A stretch of DNA of 38,445 nucleotides from a virus. The position numbers and the translations under genes are program-made. Position 1 is the stretch's first letter, and every line of letters begins with the position of its first letter. The stretch lies in IMG/VR virus record IMGVR_UViG_3300036817_000309, positions 1-38,445 of that record. One strand, 5' to 3'. The notes below the pieces were generated by a model that saw nothing but the letters and a program-made list of their open reading frames with translations, did not search any database and had not been told where the DNA came from. Of this stretch, positions 29,076-36,866 are shown in pieces.

Positions 29076-31462
29076 GCGATGGCTTTACCAATTACTCCCC
29101 GTTCGGCACGCCGCGGCCGCAGCCCGAAGGCGAGGCGATGGGCGAGGGCGGCGATCCCAATGCGCTGCCGCCGGGCGAGCCGAACGCGCCCTACATGTTC
29201 AGTGAGCGGCCATGGGGACCCAGCAATTGGGGCAAATTCGAGAACGATTTCATAAATGAAGGCGCTAAGAGGTATCCCGGTATAGCGCCGGGGCCGTGGA
29301 TGCCGCAACAGCGCGACGCCAACGCCATCTATCAGCGCTCAGGCGGATTTTTGGCGCAGAACGGATCGCTGCCGGTGCAGCGGTTGGCGCGCGGCATGCT
29401 GGCGTCGCGCGGCAATTTCCTGAGCAATTTTCAGAAGGGTTTCGCTCAGAGCGCCAAACAGCATTACGAACAGATGAAATATCAGCAGGAGGAAATGGTA
29501 GGACTGCTCGGGCGCGAATTGTTTTCCTACAGTGATGCCGTGCGGGCATGGGGACCGGGAGGCGCCCATCCCGATGTCGAGCGCATGCATCGGGAACTGG
29601 ATGAAATCGCGCAGCGCAATGAAGATCCGCGACTGCGGGAAATTCTCGCCAACAATGGTTACGACGCGGCGGAAAAATTCCTCGACAAGCGCATGAATGA
29701 TGCCGCCCACATTAATAGATTGCTGACGCAGCGGGGCAAAGCCGAGTCGACGGAGGGCGATAGGACCGACCAGCGCTACGGCAAGAACACCGAGGATGAC
29801 ACCGCGGCTCCAAGCCGGCCGGCGGACGAGCCTGCTCGACGGGAGACGACCGAAGGCGGCGCACCGCAAGCGCCTACTCCGGGGCAAACAGCGCAAGGGC
29901 AAGCACCCAACCAAGATGACGGACCGCAGCGCGACCAGGAGTTGGAAAATATCCTACCAGGCCAGCAGGGCGCGGCAGAGGCGGCACAGCCACAGCAGAC
30001 CGCGGCCGGCGCAGCACCGCAGGCACAAGCCCCGGGACAGCAAGTCGCTGCGGCTCCGGAGGCCGAGGAGCCGACGGAGGCGTCAGCTGCTCCGCTGGGC
30101 CCGGGAGAAGGCCCGTCCCCTGGCGCATTGCCTGGAATGTTCTCCCCGCAGCCTGTCGGTCAATGGGGCGGCCAAACCCCATCGGCAGGGCCTGGAGCAG
30201 CACCACCCGCAGGCGCGCCTGCCCCTGCTCAGGCGCCGCCGGGCGCACCAGCGCCTTCGCCAGCTCCGTTTCGAACTGCTCCGGTACAACAGCCCGCTCC
30301 GCCACCGACGGAGAGCGTCAATCCTAACGTCGATCGCATCGCCAAACGGCTGCTGCGGGGCGAAAAGCTCGACGACGCCACCAGGATCGACATGCGGCGG
30401 GAGTATGTGCGCGGTCAGGTAGAACTGCGCCAGAACCAGCTCGAAGACCGCTTCAATCGTATCGTGGCGACAACGCCCGGTCCGCAGGTCGCCGCCGAGA
30501 TCAAGCGCCAGATCGATCCACAACTCGGCGCCGACATTGAGGGCTATGTCGCCGGCGTGATTCCGGTTCCGCGGGGCACGGCTTTGAACAACCCACGCTG
30601 GGCACGGATTTTTGCGGCGGCGCACAAGATCGACCCGACAATGAACGCGAATACGTTCGCGAGCCGTTATGCGACCCAGAAGTCATTCCTGACTGGGCCC
30701 GATGGCCGCAACGTCACCTCGATCGCCACCGGCAAGGCTCACCTTGAAACTGCGCGGCAGACACTGGATGATCTCTGGAAGGAACTTGAAAGCAATCCCG
30801 AGGGGATGACCTTTCTGGACTGGGCAGCACGCCAGGCTTCCGATACGCCGTTCGGCGCTGACATCGCCCGCCAGTATTACGACCGCTTCCGCAGCAGTCA
30901 CAACGAAAATGCGGTGCGCGTTGCCGGATTGCTGCGCAAATACGACACCGAAATCGGCATGGTGGCGACCGAGGTTGCGCGCGCCGCCAAGGGCGGCATG
31001 CCGACCCAGCGCGAGGCCGCCGAGGAACTGCACAAATTTGATTTCTCCGCCGGCCGGGAGGTCGTCGGCAAAGCATTCGACGGTGCCGACAAGCTGTTGA
31101 GCGACCGCCTCGGCAAGCTCGAAACCCGCTATAACGCCGGGGTAGGTACAGACGCCAACGGCAATCCGCGCATCTCGTTCCGCTCGCTGTATGAGAAGCG
31201 GCCGCAGATGGTGTCGTCGACGTCCGGGTCCGCGGAGGATCCGATTCCCGGCGGCAGTGGGTTCGTGCCCAATGCCGCGGACGCACCCGAGCAGCCGGCC
31301 GCACCGATGACCGGAACCGGCTTCAACACTCCCGGAGAAGCGTTCCAGCATTATTACGGCATGCCGGTTCCACGGGGGTTCAACCCCAAGCCCGACGTGG
31401 ACTATCAAATCAACGGCCGCCTCTATCGTGCCCAGGGCGGCTTCATGGTTCCGGTGCGCTGA
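29072..31462 (+). CDS. large internal virion (ejection-type) protein
   Basis: A 796-residue protein. Residues 1-230 are a folded, helical region (ASRGNFLSNFQKGFAQSAKQ, then HYEQMKYQQEEMVGLLGREL), residues 230-415 are an Ala/Pro/Gln-rich disordered linker, and residues 415-730 are again helical (VNPNVDRIAKRLLRGEKLDD, then VRVAGLLRKYDTEIGMVATE). The end has GEAFQHYYGMPVPRGFNPKP. No transmembrane segment. Its size and place between virion lysozyme and the next large gene suggest an ejection or channel-forming protein. It overlaps neighbours by 1-4 bases. Confidence 0.65.
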   Translation: MSDGFTNYSPFGTPRPQPEGEAMGEGGDPNALPPGEPNAPYMFSERPWGPSNWGKFENDFINEGAKRYPGIAPGPWMPQQRDANAIYQRSGGFLAQNGSLPVQRLARGMLASRGNFLSNFQKGFAQSAKQHYEQMKYQQEEMVGLLGRELFSYSDAVRAWGPGGAHPDVERMHRELDEIAQRNEDPRLREILANNGYDAAEKFLDKRMNDAAHINRLLTQRGKAESTEGDRTDQRYGKNTEDDTAAPSRPADEPARRETTEGGAPQAPTPGQTAQGQAPNQDDGPQRDQELENILPGQQGAAEAAQPQQTAAGAAPQAQAPGQQVAAAPEAEEPTEASAAPLGPGEGPSPGALPGMFSPQPVGQWGGQTPSAGPGAAPPAGAPAPAQAPPGAPAPSPAPFRTAPVQQPAPPPTESVNPNVDRIAKRLLRGEKLDDATRIDMRREYVRGQVELRQNQLEDRFNRIVATTPGPQVAAEIKRQIDPQLGADIEGYVAGVIPVPRGTALNNPRWARIFAAAHKIDPTMNANTFASRYATQKSFLTGPDGRNVTSIATGKAHLETARQTLDDLWKELESNPEGMTFLDWAARQASDTPFGADIARQYYDRFRSSHNENAVRVAGLLRKYDTEIGMVATEVARAAKGGMPTQREAAEELHKFDFSAGREVVGKAFDGADKLLSDRLGKLETRYNAGVGTDANGNPRISFRSLYEKRPQMVSSTSGSAEDPIPGGSGFVPNAADAPEQPAAPMTGTGFNTPGEAFQHYYGMPVPRGFNPKPDVDYQINGRLYRAQGGFMVPVR

Positions 31463-32775
31463 TGGTCGACAACCTACCCTTAGGATGGCAAGAGGTACCG
31501 CGATCGGGGGCCTCGACAAGCCCGTCAGGACGCTCAGGAGACGATTTGCCGTCCGGGTGGGTAGAAGTACCGCGAGACCGCCAAACCGCGCCAGCGGCCT
31601 CTACAGCCCCGCAGCGGGCTATCCGGCCTAGCATGGGTGAAGACGTCGAGCGCAGCGCCGAAGCAGGTGCGCTCCGCGTGCCTTTGACGCCATTCGGCGC
31701 AGTTGGCGATATCCAGGCTACCGGGGAACGACTCGGGGAAGGGCTTGTCAGCCACTTGCCGGAAGGGTTCCAGCGGTGGGTACGCGAGACCCGGGAAAGT
31801 CTGCCCAAACGCCAGGACTGGCTCGGACGTTTAGCGCGCACGCCCGGGATTGGCGTCACCGGAGCGCCGACCACGCTCGACATTGCCCGCGGCGTCGAAG
31901 CCCGCAGCGGCGGACGCTATCCGGCCGGCTACGTCGGACAGACCTTTCCGGGCCGCCTCGCCGGCGCAGCCACCGAAGTAGCGCTCAATCCGGTGAATCT
32001 GGCCGCGGGACCAGGCGGGATCGGCGAGCGGTTCGTGCAGGGCCTCGCGGCCGGCGCGGGTGGTGAAGCGGGCAGCGAGGCGTTCGGCCCGATCGGCGGC
32101 TTTCTTGGCGGCGGTCTCGGCAGTCTGCTCCGGCAGTCGGCGATCGCTCGCACCGCTCAGCGCGCTGCCAACCTAGAGAATCAGCCAACCGCCGCCCAGG
32201 TCCGCATGGCCGGCAGCGTCGGTTCGACCGGCAGAGCCAATGCCGCTGCTGATCTTGGAGCTGCTAATTTCGCTGACTCACTCGACCAAGCAATCGATCG
32301 ATCCGCCCGCGATGCGCAGGCCGGGGGTGGCAACGTCGCCCGCGGTTTACGTACGCGCCTCAATCGGATGATTAACGAGAGCCAAGACGCGCGGGAACGC
32401 GGTGATACGCGCGGCGTCCTGCCGCCGGAATACGAACGCGGCTTGCGCAAGATCGTTTCATCCGACGACATGTTACGCAAGTTTACCGATCACTGGCATC
32501 ACGGGCACGGGCTCGCCGCTCTATGGGCGCTCGGTACCGGGCACTGGGCTGCACTGCCGGCAATCGGCGTCTCGATGGCGGCACGTGGCGTTCCGCGGTT
32601 TTTTGCGAATCGGCGCGTTGTCAGCCAAGCCAGACGGCTGCGTGATGAAGCCCTCCGCAGTGCGCCATCAGGGCCTGGTCCGGCGACGATGCCGCTGTGG
32701 CCAAACCCGAACCAGATCCCGGGAGCTGCCCTCCGCGGCAGCCTTAGCGATCTCGCAACGCAGCAACAGCAATGA
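31462..32775 (+). CDS. internal virion protein with LPxGWxEVPR repeat
   Basis: A 437-residue protein. The N-terminus has two copies of LPLGWQEVPRS / LPSGWVEVPRD, a motif type seen at the start of phage ejection proteins. Residues 170-240 are Gly/Ala-rich (LAAGPGGIGERFVQGLAAGA, then GPIGGFLGGGLGSLL) and could insert into membranes; further hydrophobic helices occur near 350 (HGLAALWALGTGHWAALPAI). It overlaps its upstream gene by one base (TGATG). The pattern fits a protein released into the envelope with DNA, but this is inferred. Confidence 0.65.
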   Translation: MVDNLPLGWQEVPRSGASTSPSGRSGDDLPSGWVEVPRDRQTAPAASTAPQRAIRPSMGEDVERSAEAGALRVPLTPFGAVGDIQATGERLGEGLVSHLPEGFQRWVRETRESLPKRQDWLGRLARTPGIGVTGAPTTLDIARGVEARSGGRYPAGYVGQTFPGRLAGAATEVALNPVNLAAGPGGIGERFVQGLAAGAGGEAGSEAFGPIGGFLGGGLGSLLRQSAIARTAQRAANLENQPTAAQVRMAGSVGSTGRANAAADLGAANFADSLDQAIDRSARDAQAGGGNVARGLRTRLNRMINESQDARERGDTRGVLPPEYERGLRKIVSSDDMLRKFTDHWHHGHGLAALWALGTGHWAALPAIGVSMAARGVPRFFANRRVVSQARRLRDEALRSAPSGPGPATMPLWPNPNQIPGAALRGSLSDLATQQQQ

Positions 32776-33086
32776 AATTCTCCGACGATCTCGGCATCAA
32801 CGACCGCCTGTCGGCGCAGTTCTCGGAGCTGCTCAAGGACATCGAGGAAGGCCGCGGCAAGTTGACTCTGAGTCAGAAGATCACAGCCCTGACGGCGATC
32901 GACCGCCATATCGAGCGCCGCATGCGCAAGGAGGCGCAAGACGATGACGCTGGATCCGCAGTCAGGCAAGCAGCCGCGGCGTTCGCCAGCAATGCAGCTG
33001 GTCAGCGAGGTCAACATCGAAGGGCCAACGGCAAGACCGGAAACACCGGCACCCGCGCCCGCTCCCGCACACCGACCGCCTCCTAA
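32772..33086 (+). CDS. small charged protein, overlaps holin candidate
   Basis: A 104-residue ORF; ATGA overlap with the preceding stop. Residues 1-60 form charged helices (INDRLSAQFSELLKDIEEGR, then SQKITALTAIDRHIERRMRK) and look like a real protein. The last 45 residues are Ala/Arg/Thr low complexity and overlap the next gene by 143 bases in another frame, so the true functional part is probably the first half. Confidence 0.6.
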   Translation: MKFSDDLGINDRLSAQFSELLKDIEEGRGKLTLSQKITALTAIDRHIERRMRKEAQDDDAGSAVRQAAAAFASNAAGQRGQHRRANGKTGNTGTRARSRTPTAS

Positions 33087-33315
33087 TTTCCGTCAGGAGT
33101 ACATCGAGCGCGCGGTTTGGAAGCAGGGCCTGCTCGGCGCGCTCAATGCCATGACGGCCGTGCTGGCGCAGCGGCTGATCGTCCTAGTCAGCGTCTCCGG
33201 CGGCATCTGGCTGACGTTCCTGGCGCTCCACGAACCGGACATCTTCAAGCTCGGGGCCCTGCTGATCTATGCGATCGGGATTGTGGGGAGTTCCATCTGG
33301 CTGGCTGGCCGTTAG
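32944..33315 (+). CDS. two-transmembrane-segment holin candidate
   Basis: A 123-residue protein with a clear aaggagg ribosome site. Residues 1-55 are polar and proline-rich (ETPAPAPAPAHRPPPN). Residues about 68-92 (AMTAVLAQRLIVLVSVSGGI) and 98-121 (LGALLIYAIGIVGSSIWLAG) are two hydrophobic segments, the usual shape of small holins. It is the last rightward late gene, after the lysozyme and internal proteins, and converges with the leftward early operon with a four-base overlap. Holin role is inferred from topology and place. Confidence 0.6.
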   Translation: MTLDPQSGKQPRRSPAMQLVSEVNIEGPTARPETPAPAPAPAHRPPPNFRQEYIERAVWKQGLLGALNAMTAVLAQRLIVLVSVSGGIWLTFLALHEPDIFKLGALLIYAIGIVGSSIWLAGR

Positions 33316-33554
33316 GTGCGTGTGAGCCGGTTCTCAACGTCCTCCACACGCTGAAATAGTGCATCCAGGCGAGACAGAATGCGCTCGGAGAAAACTACAT
33401 GCTGAGCGAGTGCGGCATTCATGCCGCCAAGCGCTACGTCGTAATGCCCCATCCGTTCGTGCATCAAGTCGAATGACTTACTGTGCGAATCAAGAACTTT
33501 TTCCTGCTTGCCCAGCAATTCCAGAATGAGATCCAGTTTGTCGGTGTCGGTCAT
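33312..33554 (-). CDS. coiled-coil protein, Met-Thr-Asp family
   Basis: An 80-residue protein starting MTDTDKLDLILELLGKQEK with gggaag upstream. Heptads fill its length (SHSKSFDLMHERMGHYDVAL, then ERILSRLDALFQRVEDVENR). The end resembles that of the protein at 37608 (AHRMEDMDNRI) and at 8407 (LDDIENRI). It is the last gene of the leftward operon and converges with the holin candidate, overlapping by four bases. Confidence 0.7.
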   Translation of the reverse strand: MTDTDKLDLILELLGKQEKVLDSHSKSFDLMHERMGHYDVALGGMNAALAQHVVFSERILSRLDALFQRVEDVENRLTRT

Positions 33555-33753
33555 CGGTCTTCCCGTTTTTTGATTCCCAGTCGTCGCAGCCGTCCAGGCC
33601 GCTGACGCTGCGGTAGCCCTTGCGGCAGGTCTCCCCCAGCGGCAGCCCCTGGCTCCAGCCGCGCTTGTAGTGCCAGCACGTGCTGCACACATGCCCGCGG
33701 TATTCATCGATGTCGAAGAAAATCGTTAACAGATCGGCATATAGGGTCGCCAT
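33490..33753 (-). CDS. small cysteine-rich (zinc-binding?) protein
   Basis: An 87-residue ORF with ggag eight bases before its ATG, overlapping the exonuclease gene by 50 bases and the coiled-coil gene by 65. Cysteines are placed as HVCSTCWHYKRG, then GETCRKGY, then DGCDDWES, a plausible zinc site. The last 25 residues lie in the overlap and look unstructured. Short proteins with this CxxC...C...C-D-W pattern are common in phage early regions; the function is unknown. Confidence 0.6.
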   Translation of the reverse strand: MATLYADLLTIFFDIDEYRGHVCSTCWHYKRGWSQGLPLGETCRKGYRSVSGLDGCDDWESKNGKTDDRHRQTGSHSGIAGQAGKSS

Positions 33754-34429
33754 CGTCTGGCTCCGCTAGTGTCAGCTCCCCCTCTTGCCGTTTTACGACC
33801 GGTCCGTACTTGAGCACCGCGACTGTGCACCTGTCTAGTTCCTCGCAGAAATCGAGCAGCCAGCGCTCAAGCTTCTTGATGTAGACATCGTCGCGCTCGC
33901 GTTTCTTCCATACCGGTGTGGCTCTGCTGTCAGGGAACCACGAGAAGAAATGCACTTGCGTCCATCCACCGATCAGCATCTGGCCCTGGCACTGCTCGCG
34001 ATAAGCCTCGCCGGGGCCGTTGACTATGTAACCGATGTGCGTGGTCAGTTTGGGGCACTTGATTTCGAGGACGGCATTCTGATCGGGAATGATCCGGTCT
34101 GGTGAGCAGCCGATTTGGCAGATGTGCTTTCTCTCCCACGTCTCGACGAAACCGCCCGGTTTGAGTTCCCATTTCGTCAGCCTGCTGAAGGCCTCGGCCG
34201 CATACGGCTCGCGCTCGATGCCGTCGATCATCTCCTGCGTAGGCTTGATGGGATCCACCTCGGCGTCCGTAAGCCGCTCGCCGATCAGCCGGTACATCAG
34301 TTGCTTGCCTTCCGCACGCCAGCCGCCGTCTTTCAGCGGCACCACCTTGTGGAACTCGGAAGCGGTCACCTTGCCGAGCCGCAGTTTTTTCCAGGCGTCC
34401 GAGCCTTGGTCGACCTTGTGAATACGCAT
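33704..34429 (-). CDS. YqaJ/lambda-type exonuclease
   Basis: A 241-residue nuclease. It has the opening motif QGSDAWKKLRLGKVTASEF, then GIEREPYAAEAF, the metal-binding GCSPDRIIPDQNAVLEIKCP (Asp, and E-x-K) and the following REQCQGQMLIGG helix, all typical of YqaJ-family viral recombinases related to lambda exonuclease. It would resect double-stranded ends to leave single strands for the ERF annealing protein encoded at 35352. No strong ribosome site; its start lies one base beyond the stop of the small hydrophobic ORF upstream. Confidence 0.9.
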   Translation of the reverse strand: MRIHKVDQGSDAWKKLRLGKVTASEFHKVVPLKDGGWRAEGKQLMYRLIGERLTDAEVDPIKPTQEMIDGIEREPYAAEAFSRLTKWELKPGGFVETWERKHICQIGCSPDRIIPDQNAVLEIKCPKLTTHIGYIVNGPGEAYREQCQGQMLIGGWTQVHFFSWFPDSRATPVWKKRERDDVYIKKLERWLLDFCEELDRCTVAVLKYGPVVKRQEGELTLAEPDDGDPICRSVNDFLRHR

Positions 34430-34430
34430 G

Positions 34431-34493
34431 TCAGTCGTCCAACATCAATATCAGTACGAGAAGCGTTATCATGAACATTTCCTCCGTGCTCAT
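34431..34493 (-). CDS. tiny hydrophobic micro-ORF (20 aa)
   Basis: A 20-residue ORF one base after the stop of the secreted-peptide gene and one base before the exonuclease ATG. Its centre is a hydrophobic run (MFMITLLVLILML) flanked by acidic residues, a potential single membrane segment. An internal ATG with ggagga upstream would give 13 residues. It could be a leader peptide coupling translation of the exonuclease, or a membrane micropeptide. Confidence 0.35.
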   Translation of the reverse strand: MSTEEMFMITLLVLILMLDD

Positions 34494-34494
34494 G

Positions 34495-34698
34495 TCAGAT
34501 GCAGAACCAGTGACACACGTTTTGACAGCACTGATTGTTCCAGCCGCACGATTGACACCGGTTCTCGCAAATGTACTGGCAGGACGCCGTCACGATAGGA
34601 CGCGGCGTTGCACGGTGCAGCGCGCTCCACTGGCCCGGGGTCAATGCTATCGCTTGCGTTGCCGCGAACATGCTGGCGATAATGATAAGTTTCTTCAC
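34495..34698 (-). CDS. secreted eight-cysteine peptide
   Basis: A 67-residue protein from GTG with ggagag upstream. Residues 1-18 are a signal peptide (MKKLIIIASMFAATQAIA, with an A-x-A-type cleavage site). The mature part of about 49 residues has eight cysteines in its last 30, spaced SC-x3-C-x3-C-x2-C-x5-CC-x3-C-x3-C, suggesting four disulfides in the periplasm. No family recognised. In an early operon an exported disulfide-rich peptide could modify the host envelope, for example block superinfection or inhibit an enzyme. Confidence 0.6.
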   Translation of the reverse strand: MKKLIIIASMFAATQAIALTPGQWSALHRATPRPIVTASCQYICENRCQSCGWNNQCCQNVCHWFCI

Positions 34699-34856
34699 TT
34701 CGGTCTCTCCGGTTTCTGTGGCGGTCTTTTTGAAAAACCCGTGATGACGTCCGCCTTGGTCATCGACAGGTATTCCTCGATTTGTTGGAGACTGAGCAGC
34801 GACCGCCGGGGTAGGGGCCGGCGGCGCTTGGTTATGGTGCGGCGGTCGATCACCAT
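34695..34856 (-). CDS. small basic helix-turn-helix-like protein
   Basis: A 53-residue ORF, GTGA overlap with the secreted-peptide gene and 7-base overlap with the GcrA-like gene. The N-terminus is very basic (RRTITKRRRPLPRRS), followed by LLSLQQIEEYLSMTKADVIT, which could be a short helix-turn-helix as in excisionase-like proteins, and a basic tail. The overlaps on both sides favour a real gene. Function is inferred only. Confidence 0.5.
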   Translation of the reverse strand: MVIDRRTITKRRRPLPRRSLLSLQQIEEYLSMTKADVITGFSKRPPQKPERPK

Positions 34857-35107
34857 GACCACCTGCGATCGCGCTTGGCCATGTATTCGCGGAACTGCGG
34901 CACGGTCATCGGGTCGGACGGCCGGTTGCGCTTCGGCCTCCGGCCGCGCCCGAAGTAGACGCCGCCGGACTTCACGCCCATGCGGTTGAGCTTGGCGAGC
35001 ACCGCACAGCGCGTCATGCGCAACGTCTTGGCGATCTCCTCGCCGGTGTGATCAGGAGCCAACGCAATGAGACGCCTGACCATGTCCGGTGTCCACGGGT
35101 TGGTCAT
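34850..35107 (-). CDS. GcrA-like DNA-binding regulator
   Basis: An 85-residue protein. The N-terminus has the GcrA-type helix-turn-helix (WTPDMVRRLIALAPDHTGEE, then IAKTLRMTRCAVLAKLNRMG), followed by a basic segment (RGRRPKRNRPSD) and a short C-terminal helix. GcrA is a cell-cycle transcription factor of Alphaproteobacteria that works with sigma70 RNA polymerase and DNA methylation. A phage version could redirect host transcription or control early genes. It overlaps the Arc-like gene by four bases. Confidence 0.7.
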   Translation of the reverse strand: MTNPWTPDMVRRLIALAPDHTGEEIAKTLRMTRCAVLAKLNRMGVKSGGVYFGRGRRPKRNRPSDPMTVPQFREYMAKRDRRWSW

Positions 35108-35355
35108 TCTGCAGCTCTGCAGTGTTTTTGGTACCACGCCCACATTTCGTCGATGCGGCTGGCACCTGCGAGGTGTTTCTCGATCGCATCGACGATCTCG
35201 GTGTTGAGGGAGCGGCCGCTCTCGTTGGCCCGTTCTTGCAGGCGCTCCCGCAGTCCAGGCGGCAGCCGCAGCATGTACTGAGAATCCCACTTGTGACCTC
35301 GGGGGCCGACCCTGGCCGGCCTCCCGGTCACTCGACTTTTGGGTTTCGCAGTCAC
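35104..35355 (-). CDS. Arc-type ribbon-helix-helix DNA-binding protein
   Basis: An 83-residue protein from GTG, four-base overlap with the ERF gene stop. Residues 27-65 have the Arc pattern: short strand QYMLRLPPG, helix LRERLQERANESG, then RSLNTEIVDAIEKHL. The N-terminal 25 residues are basic (KPKSRVTGRPARVGPRGHKW). Such proteins bind operators as dimers of dimers. It probably represses or tunes this early operon. Confidence 0.8.
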   Translation of the reverse strand: MTAKPKSRVTGRPARVGPRGHKWDSQYMLRLPPGLRERLQERANESGRSLNTEIVDAIEKHLAGASRIDEMWAWYQKHCRAAE

Positions 35356-36101
35356 TCGACCGTCTGATCGGCTCGCCGCCGGTCAGCCTCCTCGGCGATC
35401 GCCCGGATCTCCGCACGGGTCTCGGCGTTGGTCTGCACCACCGCGAGGATCTTGCGCGGCAGGGAGTTGGCCATCTTGTTGAGCGCGTCGACGCCATTGG
35501 TGGCTGCCCCGCGCAGCCGCTCCTCGGCCTCGAATACCTGCGCGGTGATCTCGGTCTCGCCGCGCGCTCCCTCGCCGTCGTCATCATCGGGATTGTTCGA
35601 CGGGATCAAGTTCAGCGCCATCCGCATCGCGTAGCGCATGTAGTACGTCAGCGAGCTGCCGATCGTCTGCGGGCCGGACCGTGCCCGGTTGCCGGCGTCG
35701 AGCGGCCCCGACACTTGGCTGACCTGCGAGTGACCGGACCGGTGCGATATCGTCAGCTCCACCGTGGTCCACTCCGGCCGCGCGTGCGCCTTGTTGCTGA
35801 ACGACAGCCCGAACCCGAACCGCGTATAGATCGGCCGCGCACTGGCGTCGAGATCTTCCAGGGTCGCGTACGACGACCGGAAGGTCGGGTTTTTGCCGCG
35901 GCTGACGACGCGGGTCATCTCGGCTTGCATGGCGGCAAACTCCGCATGAAAGATGGTCTCGCGGGCCTCACGGTCCCATTTCTCCTGCCGCTCGACCAAT
36001 ATCGTGAACTTGTCGATATCGAACTTCTCGTCCCGGGCGAGCCGCTCGATGACTGCGAGCAGCCCGCTCGATGCAGGGGTGACTTGCGCTAGTTGGTTCA
36101 T
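35352..36101 (-). CDS. ERF-family single-strand annealing protein
   Basis: A 249-residue protein with ggag eight bases upstream of its ATG. The ERF core is visible: FHAEFAAMQAEMTRVVSRGK, then SSYATLEDLDASARPIYTRF, FGLSFSNKA, and the helical GSSLTYYMRYAMRMALNLIP. The C-terminus is an acidic linker (NNPDDDDGEG) and a helical tail. ERF rings anneal complementary single strands; with the YqaJ exonuclease it makes a RecET-like system for replication-linked recombination or genome circularisation. Confidence 0.88.
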   Translation of the reverse strand: MNQLAQVTPASSGLLAVIERLARDEKFDIDKFTILVERQEKWDREARETIFHAEFAAMQAEMTRVVSRGKNPTFRSSYATLEDLDASARPIYTRFGFGLSFSNKAHARPEWTTVELTISHRSGHSQVSQVSGPLDAGNRARSGPQTIGSSLTYYMRYAMRMALNLIPSNNPDDDDGEGARGETEITAQVFEAEERLRGAATNGVDALNKMANSLPRKILAVVQTNAETRAEIRAIAEEADRRRADQTVE

Positions 36102-36107
36102 CTGTCG

Positions 36108-36416
36108 TTACTCCGGTTCACCACGTATTATTTTTATCGAGACGCCTGTCAGTTCTGATATTCGCGCGGCCAGCGCCTCACTTGGCCGAGCAGTTCCGTT
36201 GAGCCAGCGGACTATTGCCTGTTTGCTGACCCCGAGGTATTCGGCGCGCGCGCTCCATGTGCTGCCGGGCACCTTGAGGATGATCTCACGCAATGGCTGC
36301 TGGTTGAGCTTGCGCCGCATGCGCTTGGCGGCGTAGGTGATCACTTTGTCTCCGGTGAACTTTGCCACCTTCTCGGCGAGCTGTACCGCCTCGCGCTCGG
36401 TCATCTTCTTCGCCAT
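36108..36416 (-). CDS. Cro/CI-type helix-turn-helix protein
   Basis: A 102-residue protein. The C-terminal half is a phage-type helix-turn-helix (GSTWSARAEYLGVSKQAIVR, WLNGTARPSEALAARISELT). The N-terminal half is basic and helical (AVQLAEKVAKFTGDKVITYA, then KRMRRKLNQQP). There is no protease-cleavable C-terminal domain, so it would be a Cro-like or small repressor. It stands between early genes, so it may control the early operon or the divergent sites at 8260-8400. Confidence 0.75.
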   Translation of the reverse strand: MAKKMTEREAVQLAEKVAKFTGDKVITYAAKRMRRKLNQQPLREIILKVPGSTWSARAEYLGVSKQAIVRWLNGTARPSEALAARISELTGVSIKIIRGEPE

Positions 36417-36866
36417 TTACCGCGTCATCCCCCTCTCGATGTCGATCACGACGTCGCGCATCTGCACACCGCGATGCGCAGCCCACGGCCTCAGTTCGCG
36501 TTGAAATCGCAGTAGCGTATGCCCAACAATGTCGGGTTGAAGGTATTGCGTCCGATAAGGCGGGCCGCCGGGCTCGAATAGCCTGAACCAAAGCGCCCAG
36601 TTCCACCAATCAAACCATAACCATAAGTCGATATTCCACCAGTAAACCCGGTGGTGTAGCCATTGCGGGTAGCGGTGGCCCAGCAGGTACGGGTACGGCA
36701 TACGGGGCCAGACGTAGGGACCTGCTGGTAGAAATCGCCAAGGCGGATAAGAGTAGCTATCGAAACCGCGCGCATGTTGTGTCGCTGCCTCCCGGTATTC
36801 GCGGTCGTACCGCGGCCTTATGCTGGCCTCGCGCTCCTGCGCGAACGGCTCAGGTGCGTAGGGCAT
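36417..36866 (-). CDS. tryptophan/tyrosine-rich protein
   Basis: A 149-residue protein with ggagg six bases upstream. The region about 42-103 is extremely aromatic: WPRMPYPYLLGHRYPQWLHH, then VYWWNIDLWLWFDWW, then NWALWFRLFEPGGPPY, with nine Trp in about 28 residues. The N-terminus is polar and charged, and the C-terminus helical (HTLLRFQRELRPWAAHRGVQ). Trp/Tyr belts of this density favour membrane interfaces or tight packing. Function unknown; no family recognised. Confidence 0.6.
   Translation of the reverse strand: MPYAPEPFAQEREASIRPRYDREYREAATQHARGFDSYSYPPWRFLPAGPYVWPRMPYPYLLGHRYPQWLHHRVYWWNIDLWLWFDWWNWALWFRLFEPGGPPYRTQYLQPDIVGHTLLRFQRELRPWAAHRGVQMRDVVIDIERGMTR

Noticed and set aside
30683-31519. 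278-residue leftward ORF opposite the internal protein
   Set aside because: No ribosome site or motif and fully antisense to a well-supported late gene.
34695-34856. Excisionase named from its short helix-turn-helix-like segment
   Set aside because: The segment is too short for a family call and no integrase exists in the window; kept only as a small basic protein.
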